A stretch of DNA of 64,000 nt from Carposina sasakii (Eukaryota > Arthropoda > Insecta > Lepidoptera > Carposinidae). Each line of letters starts with the position of its first letter. Position 1 is the first letter of the stretch. The notes beneath the pieces are model-generated. The model did no database searches and was not told the DNA's origin. It saw nothing but the letters and a program-made list of their open reading frames with translations. A program made the translations under genes and the position numbers. The stretch spans positions 1,922,001-1,986,000 of the forward strand of contig CP053175.1 in assembly GCA_014607495.2 (NCBI GenBank), read 5' to 3'. Below are positions 49,601 through 61,600 of this stretch, piece after piece.

Positions 49601-52600
49601 TAACGCTTAAGTGTTTACGCATTAAAAAAAATATCAAAGGCTCTAAATCTAATTGCGGTGCTATGTCCCCACTTCATTTGATGCCTATTTCAAGAAATAA
49701 TTGAACAGAATACATACATATTTAAAAAATACATTAAATGACACTATTATTTACACCATGAGCAGTAATTTAACTTAACCCGGTAGTACCTGTAACAGCT
49801 TTTTAAAAATGTCCCGCGGAAAAAGTCAATAACGCTGGCGCATTTTGAACATTACACTATTTCATCATAATGAATGAGATAGATGCTAAGGCACTGCTCT
49901 GTCAAGCCATCGTATACCCAAGGATGTTTGATACACTGAACAGTTTTCCCGCCAAAAACGTAAGTTTATCCTGCGGTGGCGCAGGAATACAAATTTATCA
50001 TATAACGGTGTCATGTGTATTTAAAAAACTAAAAGGCTGTTTAAAAAGAAATTTTACAGATGATTAAAGATTAGATATATCGACGTAATTGCAAACGAAT
50101 TATTACATTTAAAATAATAGTGTCCGTTATAATTTGTACTTTATTACTTAATTCTAAGTACGGTGTCGCAACTCCAGTGGCTCCGGTGGCAAAAAAGAGG
50201 GCCACCGTAATTTAATAATGTCACCGTAATTGATATTTTGTCTTTTTGTATACAGGATGACTGGAAAACGGGTGTTATTTCTATTGAGATGTAAAAGTAC
50301 AGCCCATTTTCTACCTTTATGGGTAGGAAGACCCATACGGCTTCAGGGTTATGCCCCATTTTGTAATGTTTTTAAAATCACCCTATTATTAAATTGAAAT
50401 GCATAAAAAAACTAAAATACGTGTATATTTCAGTAATTCAACTAGATAAATAAATAATCATTTAAGACAAAACAACAGACATTTTTGCCAAAGTATACCT
50501 ATAATTACTAAAAGGGATTCTTTCCTATTCATTCAAAATAATGATATCACGTTATGCGCATACTTCATTAAACTAAATTCAAAAGGTATAATTATGAAAA
50601 AGCTTACCAATAGCTGACTAATAAGAATTTTAAAAGGCTATCCTATGGCGCGACAACCTTTTTTAACAAGTAACCTAAGTTTGTAGTCAAATTTAAAAAA
50701 TACAGCATAGGAATCTTATTGCTATCCAAAGGCCTTTTCATGATGCAGTTCAACTCGAATCGAGATCATACCGCCACCTCCATATCGTCTTACTCCTACC
50801 CCAGGCAGCCGCTCTTAGCATCCAGCCAGTTGCAGTGTTCGTCTATCTTTCGGTGTCTAAACGACTAACATACTTTTCTGTCCAGTTCCTTTTTGGTAGG
50901 CGATTAGCATACCTAATGGTATTCCTGATGCAGTCTGAGCACTGTAGGTCAATCGATAGACAGCATTAGTACACAATCGACAAAATGTTATAAGATTAGG
51001 AAGGGAACCGTTCTAAATGAAAAAGGCACTTGATTCATCCCTCTATATTAATAGCTGACCAATAAGAATGTAATATTTTTCTGAGTAACTGTTCTCAGAA
51101 AAAATTTCTATATATTGAATGTTCTACTGGCCTAAGTAACTCATGCACATAATTATTATCTACTTCAATCGTTTTGTGGTATTGATTAACTCAGTTCAAT
51201 CAAGGAAACCACCCAAAATTGCTACTATAAATGAACAGTTACGAATAAACCCGAGTGCGATAAACCCGAGTAGCTTGAACAAGTACGCCAAAAAACTAGC
51301 AATGTGTCACACAATAACCATAATAAAACCCATTTAATTAGTTTGATAAAGGGTCACAGTATATTATTTTAAAAGAGTAGGATCCCATTCCAGATACAAA
51401 GTATAAAATGAGATTCATTTCTTATATGAATGGATGCGCTATCGACTGACACGAAAATCCTTACAGATTTTTACGGCTATATTGTTCAGAACTGCGAGAT
51501 CTTATAGGAGATACCATGGCCACTATTATTCAACTCATACAAACCGAATAGTGCATGATGATAAATATTATTAAAAATAACATCAATCGGTTAGTAAATA
51601 CCAAAGTTACAGGAGTTTAAAAGATATCTCAAGAAATAATAAAAAATTTAACGAAAAACATTTACAACATAAAAGGAGTAAAACATACAATTTAACCCAT
51701 ATTTTGAATTATCTCAGTGATTTAATAAATACTTTATTAATATCTGCACCTATTAATAAATAATTTTTATTGATAACAATACACAAAATATAAAATATTA
51801 CGTTTATCAAATAAGATTGCATTTTTTCCCCATACTAATTTGAGACGGTTGTCTACTATGACATCAAAGTCTTTGCCATTTTAGTATGGAGCAAACGGAG
51901 CGTTTCAAAAACATTTTGCCGGCTCGTATTTTTGAATTGCTGTAAATCCAAAACGGTTTTTTTTTATTTATTTAGAATATAAGGTTTTACATTGTTTTAT
52001 TCTAATGCGTCATCACAAAAACCGGTCAGGTTTATCTGGATACCGCTTACATTTCTACAATTATGGTCTCATATGTGTTGTTATGTCCATCATCTGTCAT
52101 AACATAACAATACACACTTACAACAGACGAGACAGACCAAGCTTCCCTCGCACGCAGTGGCATATAGGTACATAACATAATGGTATGTTTGTTCTATGTG
52201 ACAGTGTAAGTGCGACAACGCTTTATGTGCCCTATGCACGCGATGATAACGTCGTAGTTCGTTCAAATTTTAATGCACAAATTAAAACTTAGAAAGATGT
52301 TATGTGTCAGTTTAGTACAATGTACACAATACCTTGCAGATGCAAAGTCAATATGGCTACTAGGTGGTATGAGCGAGAGGGCTAAGTGCGCTTGGGGATG
52401 ACTATTGAATATGTGATATAGATAAGGTGTTGTACAGAAGGTTGGAAATTACTTGATTATACAATAGAATGAAAAAAAAATTGGGTAGATTTGCTTTGAT
52501 CCAGAAAGTGTTTGTGTAGTTTACGTTTTAAATTCAATTTGGTCAATTCATCTCGAAATTTAAAGTTAAAGTTAGATATGCCATTCCAAGGTCAAACTTT

Positions 52601-55600
52601 ATTCATTTTTTACGTAGAATATAAAAAAATCATGCATATACCCTATTGGTGTGGACAGCAAAGATTACTTATAATCAAATAAAAAAACATTTGCTGCGAG
52701 CAATAACACTGTCGTATATCTCAACACAATGGTACTTGTTCAGCATTTCAGTATTTGCCTGGCTGTCACCCACACCCTGTATAGTAGATGAAAGTAGATG
52801 AAGCGAAAGAGGTGTGTCAGGAGTCAGGCAGGACCGTAGCAAGTGAAGATGTGATCTCTACCTACCCCTCCGGGAAAGAAGCGTGATTTTATGCACGTCT
52901 GTATTTCTTTTTTCTTCTTTTTCAGCCTATTGCAGTCCACTGCTGGACGTAGGCCTTACCGCCACATTGTAGTCACCACGCTGGGCAGGCACAGTGTGGG
53001 GGTCAGTCTGCTGCCCACCTCCCGGAAATCCTTAATCGCCTCGTACGATACCCACGGGTAGGCAGGGGTGGTACAAACTCTACTCTGCCGGCACCACGGT
53101 ATGTGTAATATAGTTGAAATATTATATCCCCTCACCGCTTGGATGTGCTGCATCTGCGCCCATTTGATCTAAATACATAAAAGTTTTACCTATATATTTA
53201 AGTTAAATAAAATTTTAGATGCCATTTAGAAGCAATTTAAGGTAAAGGACGCGATATAATAATTATTTTTTACCGTCTGTAGCTGTTGGATTTACTTGAG
53301 CGCCTGTACTATCTGAAAATATAATATAAAAACCTTTTAAAGTTCTTAAAAAAGAAATCCTTCATAACATAGTATAAAACAAAGTTGCTTCCCGCTGTCT
53401 GTTTGTCATAAGTATGCTTAGATCTTCTAAACTACGCAACGGATTTAGATTTAATTGATAGAGCGATTAAAAAGGAATATTTATAATATATAGCATCAGC
53501 ATTGCACCCGAGCGAAGCCGGCGCGTGTCGCCAGTAGTATAATATATTTTTTAATATACTAAAAAGTATTATACTTTTTACAAATGTAAGATTTTATTGC
53601 GTTCAAGTATTTCTATATATTAATTTAAATATACCATCCGCAGCTGTGGCCGTTGGCTCTGTGTGTGTGCCTGTTCTACCTGAAAATAAATTTAATAAAT
53701 AATAATAAATTTCCAAGTGTTAAATAGGCACTGTAAACATAAAAAAAACCATTAAAACATGGTTCATAAACGACGACGTTAAACAAAAAAATATCATAAA
53801 AATAGGTTGAATTGAGAAATCTCCTCCTTTTTTCAGAGAGTTAAAAAATAAAACTTTAATTAAATACAATGTGGGTCAATAGGTTGAATACTGAGCCTCT
53901 TAAAATTTTTACAAAAATTTTTAATCGATATTTTTAGTAGGTAGGTAAAGGTATACTCGTATCAACCTATACCATCCCTATTATCTATTAAAGAGTTTCG
54001 TAAAAACAATAATTTGCAAATAAAGGGATATATCAGTTTGAAATACTCACTGCCACCGCCATGAGAAGACCTTGATTTACCTGAAATTTTATATTTAGTA
54101 AACAAGTTAATTACGAATAATATACCACTATCAACTTATTATTAATTGCTAGGTAGTCTTGTAAAATTCAATTATTCATCCATTCATCCCATATATATTT
54201 TTACCAAGAAATAAATTAATATATCTAGCCCTAACAACCTATCACAAAAAAAAGTTTATATAAAAAATATTTAAGTACTCAAGTTAACTCTTGTTTCCGA
54301 TTTTAATATTTTTATTTATTTATTATTACTAAATAAATGGGTATAAATAAACTTACCACCTGCTTCTGAAGGAAGTGATATTGGAACTGAAATTAAATTT
54401 ATTATTTTTAGTCATTATGTAAAAAAAAATTTTATTTCAAAACCTACTTTTTATTACATTAATTTCCAAGTGTCTATTTCTAGGAGTAGTAACTAAAACG
54501 AGGGAGAGGATAGAAACTGAACTATTTTTAGTGTATGGCCTTCATGAAGCAAATGCGTGAATCTAGATTTAATTAACTAGATTTGACACACACGCCGTCC
54601 TGCTTGTTATGATATAAACAGAAAGGAGCTGTATTATAATCTTATGGCTTCTCTATACAATGGGCGAACTCGATTGTGTAGAGGGCACGTTTGTCGGCAT
54701 TAGTCGATGATTGTCTAAGTTCGACGACGTTTGCCGAACTAATATCGCCGATTGTATGGAGCAGCCATTATAATTCTCGATTTTCCTAGATATAGGTAGA
54801 TTTACGTATTTGCTATGTGTGAGCCTAAATACAACATCTTAACACTTATAATTTGGATTCCAGATTAATCTTACTTTCTGGATTTGCTGGACCCACATAA
54901 GCACGACCTGAAAAAAAGGAAAAAGAAATGGGTTAAGCAGAACTGCAGGAAAAAATCACGCGTACAGCATAGCGGGGATAGATATTGAGCAGTGACATAG
55001 CTAGCTTATCGCATGAGAGAACGCCCCTGAAAGCCTAGCATGACTTGTGAAACACGATATTATAAACCGATTTATCGACATATAGCCTGTCAAAATACGA
55101 TAATTATAGCCGCCATGTTGAATTTTGTATAGAGACGATAAAATATCGTACTATACGATATCCACGATGCGTGATCATGCTAGGGGGGCCGAGTTCCTTA
55201 GTCAACTCTTACGACATACACGGAAGGAGATGCAGCTTTCATTTTAAGGTGCGAACATAGTAAATAACATAATATAAAAATGAGTAGACAAACAAGCTTG
55301 TATATGCTTTCATGTCGATTAAATGATTTGATTTGATATACTCGTATTCTAGTGAAGCCTCGCATCAGCACAAGTCCACTTATTTACCGAAATATTAATT
55401 GAATTCAACTAGTTTGTCAGATTACTGCTTGACTATGCAGATTCTTAGTAGGACTGATAGAAGAGTAGGAAGAATAGTAGAAATAGTGGAATATTTACCT
55501 CCACTGACACGTGGTTGGGCGGATCTGGCTGGACCTACAATATTAGTAGTTTTGTTACTTTCAGTTTATTTAAAAATAAGAATAACATAATACGTTAGCA

Positions 55601-58600
55601 CTCGCTGTTGATTAACAGGGTAGGCTACTCGTCTAGCATTTGTTGATTTTCTTAAAAATATACAAGATGATTTTTAGTCGTCAACGTTTCCGAAAACTAC
55701 GGAATCTCCTCATTATCACGATCATTTTTCTCCATGGAAACATACCTGGGAAGTATCTGGTTTCCAAAATATTAGGGTCCAAAGTTGAGTAAATAGACTG
55801 CGTTTTTCTGCATAAATGGACATAGACGCGTATAGCAACATTTTCTCACGAGAAATAATTAATAATCTGTCTATGAAAAAAATTAGCATAAACATTGGAC
55901 ACTATAAATTTTGCCAGATCAAGTAATTGAATTTTTTTTTTTTTTTAATTTACATCGTTTCCCAACATTATTTTTGGCATAAACTTACTTTATTTGATGT
56001 ATAGAGTACGTACCCTTCGTTAAGGGTGGCAACGAAAAAACATCCTGTATATACTTATATTTTTTTAATGTAAGTAGTAGTATCCCACTGGTGGGCAAAA
56101 GCCTCCCTCTCTTGGGTCCACAGTCCATACCTCATGATTCTTAGCCAACTTAATATTCCAAATAAATATGCCAAAAATAAATATACTTTAAAATAAATAA
56201 TTATAAAATTATTAATAAAGAAATGGAAAAAAATCCTCACCCGAGTGGGAATAAATAATTAGTAAATAGAAATACTTACTTCCTAACTCTCCATGGTATG
56301 ATGATGGGGAAGAAACTGTTAGATAGGAAAAAAATAGAAGCAATATTTAGAAAACTATACAATAATAAAATTATAATATTAGAAAATATAATTAAAATAC
56401 ACAGGTATACACGTTCCCGCAGTCAAACTATTATAAAATTTTTGCATGATATTGTACAGTCACAATTTGTAAACTTAATAAATAAATAAAAAAATAAATA
56501 AAAGCACAGCTATGAACTACAAAATCAGAAATGTTTCTGTGATGAAAGAGAAGCGACGATGTTTTTTTTAACCGACTTCAAAAAAAGGAGGAGGTTCTCA
56601 ATTCGTCTGTATGTATAATTTTTTTTTTTTTTTTATGTATGTTCACCGATATTTCCGTCAATTATAGACGGATTTCAAATTATTTTTTTTTGTTGGATAG
56701 AGTTCACTTCTGAGGTGGTCCCATTTTCACCAGGTCAGGATCTGATGATGGGATCCAGGAGAAATCAAGGGCAACCACCGAAAATTGTATGCTCGTATGG
56801 TGCTTTTGTTACGTAATCATGTCTTACTCAGGTATATGCTTCAGGGTGTCAACATCTAATGCTGCTGTGCTGATGATGAAACTACAGAACTCCTTAACGG
56901 TTAGGAGTTTGGATACAGTACTGCAATTGGTCAATGGAAACTATTTAGTAGTATGTAGGGCTAACATGTTACTTGAATCAACATCTGATGCTGCTGTGCT
57001 GATGATGAAGCTACAGAACTCCTTAACGGTTAGGAGTTGGGAGACAGTACAGCAATTGGTCGATGAAAACTATTTAGTAGTGTGTAGGGCTGACGTGTTA
57101 CTCGAATCAACATCTGATGCTGCTGTGCTGATGGTCAAGCTACAGAACTCCTTAACGGTTAGGAGTTAGGGGACAGTACTGCAATTGGTCGATGGAAACT
57201 GTATATGTAGGGCTAACGTGATACTTATACGGGTAGATACTACTCCTGAGATGGTAACGATGAAAACCTTAGGTATACATTGTGTTTTTTCGTTGCCACC
57301 CTTAACTAAGGGTACGTACTCTATACATCAAATAAAGTAAGTTTATGCAAAAAAAAATGCTGAGAAACGATGTAAATTTTTTTGAAACAATTTTTTTATT
57401 AGGTACTTGATCGGCGAAATGTATAGTGTCCAGTCGTTATGTTAGTTTTTTATAGACACATATTAATTATTTCTCGTGAAAAATCTTGCTACGCGCGTCT
57501 ATGTACATTCATGCAGAAAAACGCAGTCTATTTACTCAACTTTGGACCCTAATATTTTGGAAACCAGACACTTCCCAGGTATGCTTCCAAGGAGAAAAAT
57601 GATCGTGATGATGAGAAGATTACGTAGTTTTCGGGAACTTGGACGACCAAAAATCAGCCTGTATAAACTAGCATCTATTTATGTCCACAACGCATTAACA
57701 CAACTAAAAATCGAGAAATAAACTGACTTTTAAAAAAAAAATTAACCGACTTCAAACTTTAACTAAAAAGCGATAAATAACGTAACTAATTTATCTACTT
57801 AATACATATTAAATATCTCAAATTATTTAAATATTTACAACTTAATACCTAATACTTTAACAAAGTCATCTTTAACTATTTAAATATTTATAATTATCAC
57901 ATATTTTTTGGAGTCGGTGCCAGCCAAACAAATCAATGTAATTAAGAAAACTGACCCACACTAAATAGTAAAACCAAGAATAGGAAATTGCATTACCGCT
58001 GCCTACTACACCGTATTGTATTTTGCCGTGTGTGTGGCTTTGCCAGCCGCGCGCGTCCATCAACACTACGTTACCTAGGCTGGCACCGACTCCAAAAAAT
58101 AAGTGATAATTATAAATATTTAAATAGTTAAAGATGACTTTGTTAAAGTATTAGGTATTAAGTTGTAAATATTTAAATAATTTGAGATATTTAATATGTA
58201 TTAAGTAGATAAATTAGTTACGTTATTTATCGCTTTTTAGTTAAAGTTTGAAGTAGGTTATTTTTTTTTTTAAAGTCAGTTTATTATAAAAACCTTTCAA
58301 AGCATGACAATATTGTAAGCAGTAATAATATGAGAATACACTTAATACTGAAGCAAATATATACTTATACGATAAAATTTAAGAACGATATACTCGTATC
58401 TAAGTCCTGGTTCAATGGTGCCCCAACTGTTTAGATTTTAGAGTTATTTCTCTTTTTTAAAATTCCCTTTCCCCATTTTACGCCATTTCCTTTCCGTTCC
58501 CCTTCCCCTCCTTCTATTTCTAATTACCTAGATGCATATATGTGGAAACATTTAAATGGTTTTGTGTTTTTTTAATAGTTACTTTTTTAGTTTGTACACT

Positions 58601-61600
58601 GTTTGTTTTCCGAAATAAATAAAAATAAAATAAAATACTGAAGTATAGCTAAAAACTCTAAAAGCGGGAATGTCTCTGTTACCTTCCTTTGTTCTTAGTT
58701 TACAGCACAATAACTTGTACCTACACATAAGAGAATCATTCCCGTATTGAAAGGCCTCGGTGGCCTCTCTAATGCCTTAATAGGGAATCCTTGAACTATC
58801 AATCTTACCGTCAGGATTCTCCGGGCCTTTGTAACTGTCTGTGCGAGCTGGAAACACAGATTTTAAGAATTTTAGAATCTTCAAAAATCAACTAGTTTTT
58901 AATAAATAAAACTACTCAAATAAATAAAATAAATAGAACTTATTCCATTGCACTACCTACACATTCTCGTCAGAAATAATGGTTAACTGGTAGAGAATGC
59001 TACATAGCATTAAGATCGCCAATGTACAAGCTGTTAAATGTGCAATACAGAATTTTATTATTATTATTAAAACTTACTTAAATTATTAATTAATTATTAT
59101 TATTATTTATTTAATGACATACATACACACGACTGTGTTTTTAAAATGGCATACACTACAGGAACACAAAACAGTTCCTACAAGCACATTTTGCAAGTTT
59201 ACTGGACCAGTAAGCCTAGCATGACCTGCGAAACACGATATGATAAACCGATTTATTGACATTTAGCCTGTCAAAATACGATAAATATAGATTAGATTAG
59301 ATTCATTACATATAGCCGCCATGTTGAATTTTGTATAGAGACGATACGATATCGTACGATACGATATCCACGATGCGTGATCATACTAGGGGGGCAGGTA
59401 TAAAAGATTAGTGACAAGTTGCTAGTTCCTCAATAGAGAATTTACCCATACCCATAGTAATGACTAAGGACAGCAACTTACGACCACGACATGCACGGAA
59501 GGAGATGCAGCTTATGCATTCTAGTGAAGCACCGCATCAGCATAATACATTATGGCATGATGTGATTATTTTATAATGTAAACTACTTACTTGATCCTTT
59601 ATGATGGGATTTTGATCGACCTAAAAAAAAGAAAGTCGGTTAAATTATGTAACCTGAGTGCATTAAAAATAATTATCATCCAAAGATTGTTGCCAAAAAA
59701 CATCATCATTTTATACATATAGGTATCACAATTATCTAATATTAGTAGTGTATAATAATAATTTCTTCTATACTGCTCTGGGAGCTAAAAAAACCTATAA
59801 TACTACAGCCGCTTCTCTTCCCGGGTATACTGTACAAGTCAGTAGAGGGACAAGAGGGTCTTGGTGTTTTGTAGGCGATGGGCTGATCACCTGTCGCTAC
59901 TAACCGAACTTGTACATCTCAACTCTATACTCTTAAAATTGGTCAGAAGTGGCACCATGTGGTCCTATCGGCCCCTGGTGCTCTGCCTACCCCGTAAGGG
60001 ATAAAGGCGTGATTATATGTATGTATGTATCTAATAATAAAATGGGTTTTATGTATGAATAAAAGTGATTATTTTTAATACAGACTGGCACTGGTGGGAA
60101 GTTTTTCTGCAGGGAAATCTGCTGGTTTCTCTGAAACAAACAATAAATAAGAAAATATATATAGGCACCTTATTAGTATTTCTTTCTAAACTCACCAATC
60201 AGTGAGTTTCGAAAGAAACCATATTGCGCCGACCCCATATACAGGGTGTGGGTGACAGCCAGGCAAATACTTAAATGCCGAATAAGTACCATTGTGTTAA
60301 GTCATACGACAGTGTTACAACTGCCAGGAAATGCATTTTAATTAATTTGATATCAGTAACGATTGTTTTCCGCGCCAATTGTATTGGGCGATCCTGTGAC
60401 TAGTTAAGTGGACTTATTTATTATTGTGTGATACATAGCTGTTTCTTGGATCACTTGTGACTCTCCATTAGGGTTGATCAGTTATTTAGAAGTTTTTTCA
60501 GTTTACTTTTTTTTGAAAATTATCTATTGGTAAAAATTTTGTTTTTAAGTTATTATCTAAGGCCTAATTAAACGAACTAAACTATTTTTCTTTTTCTGAA
60601 AAAAAAAAAAATGGTCGGAAAATTCCTGCGAAAATTTTCAGTGGTTTTCGACTCGGAATCTTGCTCTGAAATCACTATATCAATAATTGTTACACAATAC
60701 CAGGATGTTTTTTTGTGGCCACCTTTAACTACGTATTCACAAATAACTGGGAAAAAAAACTGAAAAAAAATTTTAAATTCCTTATGCGAAAATAGGCAGG
60801 AAGATGATATAATGAATATCGTAGAAAAAACGTCTATTTACTTTAGGACCCTAATATTTTGGAAACCAGACACACAACGTGATGATGAGGAGACGAGAAT
60901 TATCCAAAAATATATATATATAAAATAAAGTAGTAAACTTACTGCACGCTGGACAGCTTTTTGATCGAACTGAAAAAAAAATACATACAATGACAAAGAC
61001 GTACGTTCTTATTAGCAAAATTGCCAGTTGGTTCAAATCCCGCTTGTAAGACCAATATGGCGTAGCGTCTTATATTAAGATTAATAGGATTGCAGCCGCT
61101 TTCAGTTGTGATAAAAAATACAAGTTGAGATCTTCTGTGATGGTTTACATTGAGGAAGAGAGAGATAGAGAGAAAAACACAGAAAAGAAAAAGTACTAAT
61201 AATTCCAAGGTAATTTAAAGAAATGATATGGATAAAGAAATGATGAAAGGTAGAAACACCTTTGCAAGGCTTGGTATTTGAGTGCGCTGGAACGTCCTTG
61301 GATCGAGCAGTAGAATGGGCAGCTGAAAAGAAAATAACATAATGGAGACAATTGTGTGAGTAGCCAGAATTTATTGCTGGATCATAATAATAATTATTGA
61401 GATTATACAGGATGTTTTTTTGTGGCCACCTTTAACGAAGGGTACGTATTCTATACATGAAATAAAGTAAGTTTATGCCAAAAAAATGCTGGGAAATGAG
61501 GTAATTTTTTTATATATTTTTTTTATTACTTGATCGTGCGAAATTTATAGTGTCTAGTGTTTATGTTAGTTTTTTTATAGACAGATATTAATTATTTTTC

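Noticed and set aside
56789..57169. 126-codon protein gene
   Set aside because: Made of minisatellite units inside dispersed repeat sequence, with no start context or splice evidence.
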